Shown: piece after piece, positions 27,175 to 36,158 of the stretch
Numbering within the stretch: position 1 is the stretch's first letter
Layout of the letters: each line of letters begins with the position of its first letter
Assembly: GCA_964542645.1 (NCBI GenBank)
Contig: CAZIUG010000007.1
Coordinates: forward strand, 434,001 to 498,000
Source: Moanibacter sp964542645
GTDB taxonomy: Bacteria > Verrucomicrobiota > Verrucomicrobiia > Opitutales > UBA2987
Direction of reading: 5' to 3'
DNA length: 64,000 bases
Program-made: the position numbers and the translations under genes
The notes under the pieces: model-generated
What the model was told of the DNA's origin: nothing
The model's input: the letters and a program-made list of their open reading frames with translations, nothing else
Databases searched by the model: none

Positions 27175-27855
27175 ATGTCTGCCCCCGAGAATATTCTGAA
27201 AGTCGAAAATCTAAGCAAAACTTATATCAGTGGCGGCAGGGAATTAACCGTCCTTCGGGAAGTGAGTTTTGAAGTGAAACGAGGGGCAGCAGAGTCCATT
27301 GTGGGTCCCTCTGGCAGTGGGAAAACAACCCTTTTGGGGTTGTGCGCGGGACTGGACAAGGCGAGCGCGGGATCGGTCATCCTCAATGGGGTGGAGCTAA
27401 ATGGCATTGATGAGGATAGGAAAGCAGAGATTCGCAACCGATGGGTAGGATTTGTTTTTCAGAATTTCCAGCTTATACCAACTCTCACGGCGCTTGAAAA
27501 CGTCATGGTGCCTGTGGAATTGGGGAGGGGAAGCAATGCTTCTGACCGATCTGCAGATTTACTTGCCAGGGTTGGGCTATCGAATCGATTGGGGCATTAT
27601 CCAGTTCAACTTTCCGGGGGTGAATTACAAAGAGTGGCCTTGGCTCGGGCATTTGTCAACGAACCCAGGATGCTTTTTGTAGACGAGCCGACAGGAAACC
27701 TTGATAAAGCAAGCAGTGAGCATGTTGCGGAGCTTCTTTTTGAGCTCAATCGGGAGAAGGGAACAACTTTGATTGTTGTCACTCACGATACAGAACTAGC
27801 CAGACGCACAGATCGAATCCTACGAATTACTGATGGAGTGCTGGATTCTGTTTAA
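27175..27855 (+). CDS. ybbA: ABC transporter ATP-binding protein, YbbA/LolD type
   Basis: ATPase subunit of a MacB-like (type VII) ABC system. Walker A is G-P-S-G-S-G-K-T-T-L-L; the Q-loop is N-F-Q-L-I-P-T-L-T; the signature is L-S-G-G-E-L-Q-R-V-A; and Walker B is L-F-V-D-E-P-T-G-N-L-D. The E-N-V-M-V-P stretch is typical of the LolD/YbbA group. The ATG at 27175 fits the family N-terminus better than an upstream GTG. It is followed 161 bases later by the permease gene. These transporters act on substrates in the periplasm or envelope rather than moving them across the inner membrane. Confidence 0.9.
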   Translation: MSAPENILKVENLSKTYISGGRELTVLREVSFEVKRGAAESIVGPSGSGKTTLLGLCAGLDKASAGSVILNGVELNGIDEDRKAEIRNRWVGFVFQNFQLIPTLTALENVMVPVELGRGSNASDRSADLLARVGLSNRLGHYPVQLSGGELQRVALARAFVNEPRMLFVDEPTGNLDKASSEHVAELLFELNREKGTTLIVVTHDTELARRTDRILRITDGVLDSV

Positions 27856-27930
27856 GCGGGATCGGGTAGTAGTTTTACGAGTGGCTGGGGGTCCCTGCTG
27901 TGCATTTCTAGCTGGTTTCAGCCTGAACCT

Positions 27931-27958
27931 TTGACAAGAAAAAAATTAAAAGTAACAT
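27931..27958 (+). promoter_or_regulatory. Possible sigma-70 promoter before ybbP
   Basis: TTGACA, identical to the -35 consensus, is followed after 16 bases by TAACAT, a weak -10. The start codon of the permease is about 60 bases downstream. It may give the permease expression independent of ybbA. The poor -10 keeps confidence low. Confidence 0.4.
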
Positions 27959-28016
27959 GAACGGACGCGAATCGATCCTCAATCGGGAGATCAATTCGAA
28001 ATATTTGTATTAGAAC

Positions 28017-30590
28017 ATGTTGACTGGTAGAGTTTATCAAAAGCCGAGTCTGATTGTTCTACGGTGGATTCTGGCGATGGCTTGGCGAGACAGCAGGGGC
28101 CACCGTCGAAAACTATTTCTGTTTACTCTCTGCGTTATTTTTGGGGTAGGGGCTCTAGTGGCGATCGAATCTTTCCGCCATAATCTGGAGCAGACAATCG
28201 ATGCTCAGGCCCAACTTCTTCTGGGAGCTGACCTTTCCTTTAGGTCTCAGAGGCCTTTCAGTAAGAAGATGGAGGGATTTATTTCCAAAATGGGTGGGGA
28301 GCAGGCCCGCGAGGTTCGATTTCGCTCGATGGCCTACTTTGTTGACCAAGGGAAGCCGCGACTAGTGCAGGTGAGGGCGCTGGGAGGCGCGTATCCCTTT
28401 TACGGAAAGATCAAAACGTTGCCGGCAGGGGCCGAGTTCCGCGAAGGAACCGAAGCAGGGGCTTTGGTGGAAGCAAGTCTCCTTATCCAGTTTGGCGCAG
28501 GGGTGGGTGACACGGTTCGTCTCGGACAGTCTGATTTTCGAATAGTGGGAAGCGTGCTTCAGGTCCCTGGGGAGAATGAAGTGCGGGGCCTCTTTTCTCC
28601 GAGAATCTATATTGATCAGAGCTTTCTTCCCCAGACCGGACTGATGCAACGTGGCAGTCTTGCGAGCCATAGAGTTTTCTTCAAACTGACAGGCGGCATT
28701 GATGCTGAGGTGGAGGCGAAACTGCAACGAGCACGTGAAACACTCTTTGTAGAGGAAAGGATTCAACTCGATACAGTTGAAAGCCAGAAGCGAAGGCTAG
28801 GCCGGGCTATGGATAATTTCTACGAATTCCTTAATTTGATTGGATTCGTCGCGCTTTTGCTCGGCGGAATCGGAATGGCAGGTGCGGTTCAGGTCTATAT
28901 TAAGGAGAAGCTGAATACAGTGGCCATTCTTCGATGTCTAGGAGCTAGAGTCTTCGCGGCTTTTTCGATCAGTTTGGTTCAAGTGATTGCAGTTGCTTTA
29001 CTAGGTGTCTTTCTAGGCTCTGGGGTGGGAATTTCAGTGCAATATTTGCTGCCTGCAGTTCTTTCTTCCTTTCTCCCATTCGAAGTCCCCGTATTCGTGT
29101 CTTGGATCAGCCTTATAAAAAGTGCTTGTTTTTGCTGGATCGTAATCCTCCTCTTCTCGTTCATTCCTGTGCTCTCCCTGCGTTCGGTTACTCCTCTTAG
29201 GGCATTACGTTTCGCATCAGAAGAAGAGGTATCACAACGAAAGGATCCCCTCTTCTGGGTTGTGGTCTTCTTAATAGCCTGTGTGGTTCTTGGGTTCAGC
29301 ATTCCGCAGACCAACCGCTGGTCTAGCGGACTGATCTTCGTCGGCGTGTTAACCGGGAGCCTTTTTCTTCTAGGAGGCCTTGGGTCTGCCCTGATGTGGG
29401 TCCTGAGGCGATTCTTTCCAAGGAACTGGCCCTATCCGTGGCGGCAAGGACTCCTCAATCTTTACCGCCCGAATAATCGGACCTATTTCCTCTTGATCAC
29501 TCTAGGAATGGGCACATTCCTCATCTTTACTATCCACCACGCCCAGAGGATGTTATTGCAGCAGGCGGAATTTGATCGTGAAGGTGAACAACCGAATTTG
29601 GTTTTGTTCGACGTTCAGAAGGATCAGGTGGCTGGAATTACTGAGCAAGTGTTGATGGCCGGTTATCCCGTGACGGAAACGGTCCCAATAGTTACGATGA
29701 GACTGGACGCAATCGACGGAAGAACGGTTGCTGCTATCAAAAGAGACCCAATATCTCAAGTGGAGCATTGGGCCCTCAATCGGGAGTACCGGGTGACTTT
29801 CAGGAAAAAGCTGATCGATACGGAGGTAATTATTGAGGGCGAGTTTTTTGGGGTATCGAAAGGAATCGATCCAGTTCCTATTTCCCTAGAGGAGAGTATT
29901 GCCAAAGAGCTCGAGGTGGGATTGGGCGATACTTTGACTTTTAATGTTCAGGGAGTCAGGATTTTATCAGAAATTTCGAGTATCCGCAAAGTTGACTGGG
30001 CCAGTCTCCGGCCAAATTTCTACGTTGTCTTTCCTCAAGGTATTCTGGAAGAGGCGCCAACCTTTTATGCTTTATTGACCCACGCTCCCGATCAACTTGC
30101 AGCAGCGAGGTTTCAAGAAAGTCTGGTTGAAGCCTATCCTAACGTGTCTGCAATTGATCTCTCTCTGGTCTTGGAGACAATGACTACGATACTTGATCGG
30201 GTCGGTTTCGTTATACGCTTTATTTCGTTCTTTTCAGTTGCAACGGGTGTGGTTGTCTTGGCTACTTCGGTGATTACGAGTCGATATCAAAGGATTCGTG
30301 AGAGTGTGTTGCTTTCAACGTTGGGAGCTTCTAGTAGAGTCATTCGTTTGATTATGGCGGTTGAATACCTCATCCTGGGGATTCTAGCGGGTTCTGCTGG
30401 GTGCTTTCTCTCGCTTATATCTTCCTTTGGGCTCTCTCGGTTCATCTTCAAGATTCCCTATCATATTTCCCCGGTTAGCATCATTTTTCCTGTCTTTATT
30501 ATCGCTGTCATGACTCTTTTGATTGGCCTCCTAAATAGTCGTGGTATCGCTCGTTTCCCGCCTCTTTCCATACTCCGAAAGGAGGGGTAG
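28017..30590 (+). CDS. ybbP: FtsX-like permease, YbbP type
   Basis: An 857-residue inner-membrane permease with the YbbP layout: an early membrane helix (about 25-45, L-F-T-L-C-V-I-F-G-V-G-A-L), a long periplasmic region, three helices near 275-400 ending R-S-V-T-P-L-R-A-L-R, a second set of helices near 410-500, another periplasmic region and three C-terminal helices ending P-L-S-I-L-R. The A-I-L-R-C-L-G-A and L-S-T-L-G-A-S stretches are the two FtsX-domain coupling motifs. It works with the ATPase encoded upstream, and with TesA in the neighbourhood is thought to handle lipid-like or envelope substrates. Confidence 0.9.
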   Translation: MLTGRVYQKPSLIVLRWILAMAWRDSRGHRRKLFLFTLCVIFGVGALVAIESFRHNLEQTIDAQAQLLLGADLSFRSQRPFSKKMEGFISKMGGEQAREVRFRSMAYFVDQGKPRLVQVRALGGAYPFYGKIKTLPAGAEFREGTEAGALVEASLLIQFGAGVGDTVRLGQSDFRIVGSVLQVPGENEVRGLFSPRIYIDQSFLPQTGLMQRGSLASHRVFFKLTGGIDAEVEAKLQRARETLFVEERIQLDTVESQKRRLGRAMDNFYEFLNLIGFVALLLGGIGMAGAVQVYIKEKLNTVAILRCLGARVFAAFSISLVQVIAVALLGVFLGSGVGISVQYLLPAVLSSFLPFEVPVFVSWISLIKSACFCWIVILLFSFIPVLSLRSVTPLRALRFASEEEVSQRKDPLFWVVVFLIACVVLGFSIPQTNRWSSGLIFVGVLTGSLFLLGGLGSALMWVLRRFFPRNWPYPWRQGLLNLYRPNNRTYFLLITLGMGTFLIFTIHHAQRMLLQQAEFDREGEQPNLVLFDVQKDQVAGITEQVLMAGYPVTETVPIVTMRLDAIDGRTVAAIKRDPISQVEHWALNREYRVTFRKKLIDTEVIIEGEFFGVSKGIDPVPISLEESIAKELEVGLGDTLTFNVQGVRILSEISSIRKVDWASLRPNFYVVFPQGILEEAPTFYALLTHAPDQLAAARFQESLVEAYPNVSAIDLSLVLETMTTILDRVGFVIRFISFFSVATGVVVLATSVITSRYQRIRESVLLSTLGASSRVIRLIMAVEYLILGILAGSAGCFLSLISSFGLSRFIFKIPYHISPVSIIFPVFIIAVMTLLIGLLNSRGIARFPPLSILRKEG

Positions 30591-30614
30591 GTCTAAGGCT
30601 TCACAGTTTTTGGC

Positions 30615-31532
30615 TTAAATGAGACTGACTTCTACAGTAAAGGAGTCGGTCATTCCAGCAGGGACTAGGCGAAGGCCCGATCTGTGTTCAGGGCTGTTTG
30701 GTGGTCCCATCCAGGGCTCGACGCAGAAGAAAGGTGCATCGGTGGACTCGGTCCAGGTTACAATTGTTGCGTCTTTGTCCGGGACCGGGTTGGCCCCCAC
30801 ATACATCGAGATATTTTCTTCGCCATTCAAAGGGCCAAACCGGACCGGATTACGCATTAAGTGAGAATGGATTCGATCCTGTGCCTGTGAGTCAGCGAAT
30901 GTAAAGTCAGTGCTGAATTTTTTGATTGGCTCAAGGTGTCCATCGGAAGCGTGAGAGTAAGCGCTCCGGGCGGGAATCTCGATGCGATAATCAGATCTTC
31001 CCAAGTCGGTATGCCAAGGAAGTCGAAAATAAAAGTGATGGCCGGCGCACCAAGGAATAGTCTTGGAATCTAGGTTGGATAGAAAAAGATCAACTTGGAA
31101 AGAAAGCTCTCGGAAACGATACTTCACCGAGAATTGGTACTTAAAATCGTACGCAGATTGGTCTGCTTCTGCTGGGATAAAATGTGCTGTGAAACCTCCT
31201 TCATCAATTTCATCGATTGCAAATGTGCCTTCCCGAACGAACCCGTGCAGTGGCATCGGCCTCCGTACTCCTTCGAATTCCCAGAATCCGATTTTCCCGT
31301 TGGCATAGGTTCGGCCACAGAACGGGAAAAGGATTGGATTGCCCCCACGAATCTCGCCGAATTTGTTGAGGTCATGAGTCTCGGGCCAATATACGATGTC
31401 GCGAGTGGAACCATCTTCAAGTCGCAGGTGCCAATCCATCAGTCTTGCTCCTCTTTCGGGCCAGGCGACGTAAGTAGATGAACCAATTGTCCACTTTCTG
31501 ATGATATTTCCGTGGTATTTGACGGTTTTCAT
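30615..31532 (-). CDS. Aldose 1-epimerase family protein
   Basis: A galactose-mutarotase-fold enzyme of about 305 residues, interconverting alpha and beta forms of aldoses or acting on hexose-6-phosphates. Seen features: the N-G-K-I-G-F region, then M-P-L-H-G-F-V-R with the first active-site His, later W-C-A-G-H-H-F-Y-F-R-L-P with the catalytic His, and F-C-V-E-P-W-M-G with the catalytic Glu near residue 280. I place the start at the second Met (31532); five more residues are possible. It converges on ybbP with only 24 bases between stops. Its substrate is not predictable. Confidence 0.82.
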   Translation of the reverse strand: MKTVKYHGNIIRKWTIGSSTYVAWPERGARLMDWHLRLEDGSTRDIVYWPETHDLNKFGEIRGGNPILFPFCGRTYANGKIGFWEFEGVRRPMPLHGFVREGTFAIDEIDEGGFTAHFIPAEADQSAYDFKYQFSVKYRFRELSFQVDLFLSNLDSKTIPWCAGHHFYFRLPWHTDLGRSDYRIEIPARSAYSHASDGHLEPIKKFSTDFTFADSQAQDRIHSHLMRNPVRFGPLNGEENISMYVGANPVPDKDATIVTWTESTDAPFFCVEPWMGPPNSPEHRSGLRLVPAGMTDSFTVEVSLI

Positions 31533-31720
31533 GGAGCCTACTTTCAATTCCCAGTAATGAGATGCACTCTGGATTTGTTTTATGGTACAATAATTGGTTC
31601 AAAGGCAACCCCGTGTCAATATGGCTGAGAAGTACTGTTAAAACGATGCTGAAGATATATCGGATAAAGCGGTCGTAGCCTTCGCAGAAAATGGAAGTGT
31701 AAATTTAAAAATGAAGGATT

Positions 31721-32245
31721 GTGATTTGGGCTAATGATCTGTTAGCTGGTTATATGCCTGGTGGGAATGATGGAGCGGAAAAAGGGAAAACCGCCTCTGT
31801 CTACGTTTCCTTTATTCAAGGTGGAAGCTTAGAGTCGGCCGCGTTCTGTTGGGATGATGCGGAAGAGGCCGGCCTTTTTGATGAGCACGTATATGACCTT
31901 TTAGACACAATTGAAGGGACTCCAAAGAAGGTGCTGGGGCGGGTTGCAGATGGGGTTTCTTGCTTAACCTGCGGATTCACTTTAGAAGCCCTTGAAGAGC
32001 AAGGTCGCTTGGGTTGTCCACAATGTTACAAAACATTTGGGTGTATAATTCTGCCTCTCTTAAGAAAGTTGCATTCAGGGATTGAACATATGGGTAAGCT
32101 TCCGCAAAAGGCACAGTTTGATCAAACCGCGAATGAGCGAATTCTTGGCCTCAAGTTCCGGATGGAGACGGCGGTTTCCATGGAACGATACGAAGAAGCA
32201 GCTCGATTCAGAGATGAGATAAGGAAGATCAAGGAACTGTTCTAA
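31721..32245 (+). CDS. McsA-like UVR-motif protein lacking its first zinc finger
   Basis: A 174-residue protein with a C-terminal UvrB/UvrC (UVR) motif (about 138-172, with L-K-x-x-M-E-x-A-V-x-x-E-R-Y-E-E-A-A-x-x-R-D) and one treble-clef-like cysteine pair set (C-L-T-C and C-P-Q-C near residues 84-105). McsA family proteins normally start with another C-x-x-C pair. Here the frame is closed by a TGA at 31712, so the protein starts at GTG 31721, in the middle of what is usually the A-D-L-L region. Either the first zinc finger has been lost or a frameshift exists. No mcsB/clpC gene is adjacent. Confidence 0.7.
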   Translation: MIWANDLLAGYMPGGNDGAEKGKTASVYVSFIQGGSLESAAFCWDDAEEAGLFDEHVYDLLDTIEGTPKKVLGRVADGVSCLTCGFTLEALEEQGRLGCPQCYKTFGCIILPLLRKLHSGIEHMGKLPQKAQFDQTANERILGLKFRMETAVSMERYEEAARFRDEIRKIKELF

Positions 32246-32266
32246 GGTTCCGCGATCCTGAGAGGA

Positions 32267-32294
32267 CCCCGCGAACATCCTTTAATTTGCGGGG
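32267..32294. terminator. Hairpin between convergent genes
   Basis: CCCCGCGAA and TTTGCGGGG can pair with one mismatch around a 10-base loop. It lies in the short 91-base space between the McsA-like stop and the OprB stop, where a shared bidirectional terminator would be expected. There is no long T-run on either side, so it may act through Rho or only as an RNA-stabilising end. Confidence 0.4.
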
Positions 32295-32336
32295 CGGATA
32301 TTCATGTGATAGGTTCAGCTCCTCTGATTACAAGAT

Positions 32337-33593
32337 CTAGAAAATCACATCGGCACGGAGTCCAAAAATGAACGCATCGCTTTCACCTTCCAGAGGATCA
32401 AAGATCACTTGGAGGTCGGGTTTCAAAGTGATGTTGGGGGTGATCGGGATTTGGTAGGTGATTTCGAGAATGCGTTCGGTTTTGGTGGATGAATCCCGGG
32501 TGCCAGCTTTAGGGATAAGAAAAGTGTCTCCAAATCGAGTTATAGAAAAAGCAATGCCAAAGATATCAGAGTCCCGGCCGGGGAATATTCCATTGTAAGT
32601 TAGCCCAAAATCATTGTAGAATCTGACAGTGTTATGATCTTCGCTGGGGCTGTATCCGATTCTGAAAAAAGAACCAAGCCTTTGATCAGGATCTGACTCT
32701 GTAAAAAGGGTCTGATCGGCGGAGAAGTAGAGCGAGGAATTTCCTTCGGCAGTAAACCCAGTACCAAGGTTTTCGAAATCTGCGGTATGGTAAAATCCGC
32801 CAACTTTATAGACTCCAGGTAAGCTGTGTATTTGGACCTCAATACCGTATTCAAGGAAAATCACGGCCCCGCGATCTCCACCTAGACTGAATTCGAGACC
32901 GTCATCGTTAATTATTTCATCACCGGCGTCGCCACTGTAAACGGCTAATTGCAAGTAACTACTATCGGTGAGACTAACTTTTGTCCATATTCCTGGAGCG
33001 CCCAAAGGGTAAATAGGGGCGCTGATGTTGCCGGATTCGGTTGGTAACGGCCCAAAGGCACTGTTGAGAAAAAGCCCGGCGTTTTCGGAGACCATAAAGT
33101 CATCATCAAGTGCGATTTGGCCAATCCGAATTGCTATGGTTCCTTCGAGCCACTCTTTCTGAAGCCACGCCTGAAAGAGTCGCACGGTATTGAAGGCTGC
33201 GATGTTGCTTAAGACGTTAAAGTCGCCCACTAGATCCTTAGTAGGGTCGCCCCCAAAAATAGCCAGCGCACCTAAATGCACGTGAGTCCCATCCCATCCT
33301 CCAATCTTATCAAGATCGAGATCCATGCCAAAATCGAACAAACCCAACCCTGTGGATCCGGTCTCATTCCCTCCTTCTAGATTGGCCACGATTTCTGCAG
33401 TCAATACTCCGTAGGGCTGAATTCCAGAGGCATGAAGCGATTTCAGCCCAGTTGTTTCGCTGAAAACCACCCTCTGAGTATCAATGTCTTCTTCTGTATT
33501 GGCTGGGCAGGGTCCTGAATAGCCAATTATAAGGATCCCAAACAATAGCCATCTAACCGCAATTCTCCATTGTGATAGAATTAGAATTTCCAT
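32337..33593 (-). CDS. OprB-family carbohydrate-selective-type porin
   Basis: A roughly 418-residue outer-membrane beta-barrel with a signal peptide (R-W-L-L-F-G-I-L-I-I-G-Y-S, cut near P-A-N-T). OprB features are G-I-x-x-Y-G-V-L-T-A-E near the start, L-F-D-F-G-M-D-L-D-L-D-K-I-G-G-W-D-G-T, G-D-F-N-V-L-S-N-I and F-Q-A-W-L-Q-K, and the chain ends in a Phe. It is the last gene of the mntR-linked run, 77 bases after phnE-like, so it may be the outer-membrane door for that transporter's substrate. The ATG at 33593 is chosen so that the signal peptide is N-terminal. The solute is unknown; the family name only records homology. Confidence 0.82.
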   Translation of the reverse strand: MEILILSQWRIAVRWLLFGILIIGYSGPCPANTEEDIDTQRVVFSETTGLKSLHASGIQPYGVLTAEIVANLEGGNETGSTGLGLFDFGMDLDLDKIGGWDGTHVHLGALAIFGGDPTKDLVGDFNVLSNIAAFNTVRLFQAWLQKEWLEGTIAIRIGQIALDDDFMVSENAGLFLNSAFGPLPTESGNISAPIYPLGAPGIWTKVSLTDSSYLQLAVYSGDAGDEIINDDGLEFSLGGDRGAVIFLEYGIEVQIHSLPGVYKVGGFYHTADFENLGTGFTAEGNSSLYFSADQTLFTESDPDQRLGSFFRIGYSPSEDHNTVRFYNDFGLTYNGIFPGRDSDIFGIAFSITRFGDTFLIPKAGTRDSSTKTERILEITYQIPITPNITLKPDLQVIFDPLEGESDAFIFGLRADVIF

Positions 33594-33670
33594 GAACCGG
33601 ATTGGATGCCCAAAAAACATTAGAAAATATGTAAGGAAAATACTCAATTAACGTAACAATTAAGGGAGTA

Positions 33671-34450
33671 TCAGCGAACCCATCGACGGACCCAGTAAGT
33701 GAGTTGGTCGAGGAGACTTACTATCAGGACTATGATAAGCAGGAGAACGGCGACCTTCTCGTATTGGAATCCGCGCACGTAGAGTTGGATGTAATAGCCA
33801 ATTCCGCCGGCACCTACTAGTCCAAGAACAGCGGCATCGCGGAAATTCATTTCGAATCGAAAGACGGTGAAGGTGATAACTTGTGGGAGGCATTGAGGAA
33901 TTAACCCGTATCGGAGAGTCTGCGGCCAGGAAGCGCCGGTTCCCTTGACCGCATTAATAATTCCACGATCGGCGGTCTCGAATTCCTCCGCATAAAATTT
34001 TGCCAGCATACCTGTGGAGTGAAAGGCAATCGCCAGCGCGCCCGGGAATGGACCCAAGCCAACTGCAGCAACGAAAAGCAGGGCGACGATAATCAAGGGG
34101 ATTGATCGCATTAGTCCACATAGTAAGCGAACCGGCTGTGCGATCCAAGAAGGCGTTACGTTAGCAGCGGCAAGGAATCCCAGGGGCAGAGAGATTATAA
34201 CCGCAATAGTTGTACCAGCCAATGTAATCATCAAGGTTTCCGCGGTCGACTTTATGACCAGATGGGCAACGCTCCAATCGGGAGGGACGAGCCGAGTGAA
34301 GAATTCAGTGAAGCGAGGACCGGACTGAAAGAGAATCTTCGGGCTGAATTCGGACCAGATCATTGACCAGACAATCAGAGTGCCAGCGACGATAATAACG
34401 GCCGTTCTGACTAAACTTTGCTGAAGCCATCTTTTTTTCAGAGGATGCAT
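33671..34450 (-). CDS. PhnE-type ABC transporter permease
   Basis: A 259-residue inner-membrane permease with about six hydrophobic segments. The coupling loop is seen in N-A-V-K-G-T-G-A-S-W-P-Q-T-L-R-Y-G-L-I-P-Q, and residues near 195-225 give F-E-M-N-F-R-D-A-A-V-L-G-L-V-G-A-G-G-I-G, the signature of phosphonate/phosphite permeases. It is read after the ATP-binding gene with a 63-base gap and before the OprB-type porin. Substrate assignment to phosphonate is not safe because an MntR-controlled promoter is predicted upstream and no phosphonate-breakdown gene is present. Confidence 0.85.
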   Translation of the reverse strand: MHPLKKRWLQQSLVRTAVIIVAGTLIVWSMIWSEFSPKILFQSGPRFTEFFTRLVPPDWSVAHLVIKSTAETLMITLAGTTIAVIISLPLGFLAAANVTPSWIAQPVRLLCGLMRSIPLIIVALLFVAAVGLGPFPGALAIAFHSTGMLAKFYAEEFETADRGIINAVKGTGASWPQTLRYGLIPQCLPQVITFTVFRFEMNFRDAAVLGLVGAGGIGYYIQLYVRGFQYEKVAVLLLIIVLIVSLLDQLTYWVRRWVR

Positions 34451-34513
34451 CCGATTGCAGACTTAGGTCTCATATTTGCAGGCCAATTTAAAGAAGCTAA
34501 GTAGCCCCACTTT

Positions 34514-35287
34514 CTAGTCAATTCCCTTTCCCTGGTAGAGGAAGGCCGCCTCTGCCGCTGTAAAATCCTTGGGTGGCCCATCATAGACGATCCTTCCTTC
34601 AGAGAGTCCAATTATACGGTCGGCAAACCTACGCGCTAAGGATGGTTGGTGCAAATTGACGACCAATGTAACGCCGCGCCTTTGGACGCATTCGTTAAGA
34701 AGCCCAAGGGCATCCTCTGCCAATTCCGGATCAAGATTTGAGACGGGTTCGTCGGCTAAGATGATCTCTGATTCCTGCATAAGGGCGCGCGCAATGGCAG
34801 TTCGTTGTCGCTGTCCTCCGCTCAGGGTGTCGATCTTTCGGTCGCTTAGTTGGATGAGTTCCACCTCTCGAAGTATAGCTTCCGCCCTCAACAGCTCCTC
34901 CTCGGGGTAACAGCCGATGATACTTTTCCAGGAGGGAACTCGACCAAGGCAGCCGGTCAGAACGTTAGCGATAACGCTCATTCTAGGCACAAGGAAAAAT
35001 TCCTGATCAATCATGGCGATACGGCGACCCATTCCTAATTCTGGGTTGACCTCAGGTGCCGCGGGATCCACACCAAGAACTTTAACCGAACCCGCCGATG
35101 GTTTTGTTCTCCCCTTGATCAAGCAAGCTAGAGTGGTTTTACCCGACCCACTTCTACCCAAAACAAAAATACGCTCTCCCCTATTGACCCGTAGTATTTC
35201 GACATCGAGGGCGCGATGGTTCCCGAAAAGAACGTGTAAGTTTGAGATCTCGATCAGTGGAAAGAGCTGATCACTTGATGAATCCAT
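34514..35287 (-). CDS. PhnC-type ABC transporter ATP-binding protein
   Basis: A 257-residue ATPase. Walker A is L-G-R-S-G-S-G-K-T-T-L-A; the Q-loop region is M-I-D-Q-E-F-F-L-V; the signature is L-S-G-G-Q-R-Q-R-T-A-I-A-R-A; Walker B is I-I-L-A-D-E-P-V-S-N-L-D. The spacing and the A-D-E-P-V-S-N-L-D sequence are typical of PhnC. The start overlaps the upstream binding-protein gene by 17 bases. Energises uptake with the PhnE-like permease; the true substrate is undecided. Confidence 0.88.
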   Translation of the reverse strand: MDSSSDQLFPLIEISNLHVLFGNHRALDVEILRVNRGERIFVLGRSGSGKTTLACLIKGRTKPSAGSVKVLGVDPAAPEVNPELGMGRRIAMIDQEFFLVPRMSVIANVLTGCLGRVPSWKSIIGCYPEEELLRAEAILREVELIQLSDRKIDTLSGGQRQRTAIARALMQESEIILADEPVSNLDPELAEDALGLLNECVQRRGVTLVVNLHQPSLARRFADRIIGLSEGRIVYDGPPKDFTAAEAAFLYQGKGID

Positions 35288-36146
35288 AGGCTCTCGCTAT
35301 TTCTGCAACCCCGGCATAATTGTCGTGTGTTACTTCGATGTAACCGTCGACACCGTAGAGATAGCTCAATAGATGATGATTTGGCCCTTCCTTATTCAGC
35401 GCCAGCAATGCTTTTTTAAGCCTGTTGATAATTGTTACTTCGAGACCCTTTCTAGCCACCAGGCAATGGGAGGGGATGGGCCTCGATTCAGCCAACAAGT
35501 CAACAGAATCTCGCTCCTCCGGCCGCAATAGATGGTAGGCGAATTGACCTGCTCCAGCAGCGTCTACAAAACGGTTATAGACAGCCCGAATTGCCTGTTC
35601 GTCGCCACCCGCGAAATAAATCTTTCCAAAGTAATCTTCCGGTCTCCCAGTAGCTAAGCCAGCTTGTCTGAATATATCCAGCGGGTACATAAAGCCAGAC
35701 GAAGAGATGGGATCAACAAAGGCAATGTTCTTCCCCCTAAGGTCTTCGAGCTTGTTAAATCCGCTATCCTTACGGACGAATATTCGCGAAACGTATGTTG
35801 ATTTCCCGTTGTAGATTTCACCGAGGAGAGGAACCGCACCAGTTTGTTGGTGTGCCATAATATATTGAAGTGGTCCCATAAAGCCTACATCGGCGGTCTG
35901 GTTTCGAAGTGCTTCCACTACTCCCGAGTAGTCCGTAGCAACAAAGTCTTTGACCGAGATCTGGAGCTCTCGCTCAAGATATTCTATAACTGGCGCTACT
36001 TCTTCGACGAGTTGATCAGGATTCTCGTAGGCGATGAATACAATTTTCAGTTCCGGGCCAGAATTACCAAAAAGGGAGCTACCCCAAGACAATAAGACAG
36101 GCAGGAAAAGGGAGTAGATAAGACTTGAGGTCAACAAACGGGGCAC
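35271..36146 (-). CDS. PhnD-type periplasmic substrate-binding protein
   Basis: A 291-residue exported binding protein: GTG start after AGGAGA, signal peptide with L-F-L-P-V-L-L-S-W-G-S, and no lipobox cysteine. The mature chain shows I-E-Y-L-E-R-E-L, D-Y-S-G-V-V-E-A-L-R, A-D-V-G-F-M-G-P-L-Q-Y and D-P-I-S-S-S-G-F-M-Y-P, characteristic of PhnD/PtxB proteins; the S-S-S-G segment normally contacts a phosphonate or phosphite oxygen. That keeps an oxyanion ligand possible. It follows the di-heme cytochrome gene by 12 bases and overlaps the ATPase gene. Confidence 0.88.
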   Translation of the reverse strand: MPRLLTSSLIYSLFLPVLLSWGSSLFGNSGPELKIVFIAYENPDQLVEEVAPVIEYLERELQISVKDFVATDYSGVVEALRNQTADVGFMGPLQYIMAHQQTGAVPLLGEIYNGKSTYVSRIFVRKDSGFNKLEDLRGKNIAFVDPISSSGFMYPLDIFRQAGLATGRPEDYFGKIYFAGGDEQAIRAVYNRFVDAAGAGQFAYHLLRPEERDSVDLLAESRPIPSHCLVARKGLEVTIINRLKKALLALNKEGPNHHLLSYLYGVDGYIEVTHDNYAGVAEIARAYGFIK

Positions 36147-36158
36147 AGTGTGGTTCTC

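Noticed and set aside
33671..36146. Simple assignment of PhnC/D/E-like genes as a phosphonate importer
   Set aside because: No phosphonate catabolism genes accompany them and the promoter carries a predicted MntR-type site; the substrate is left open.
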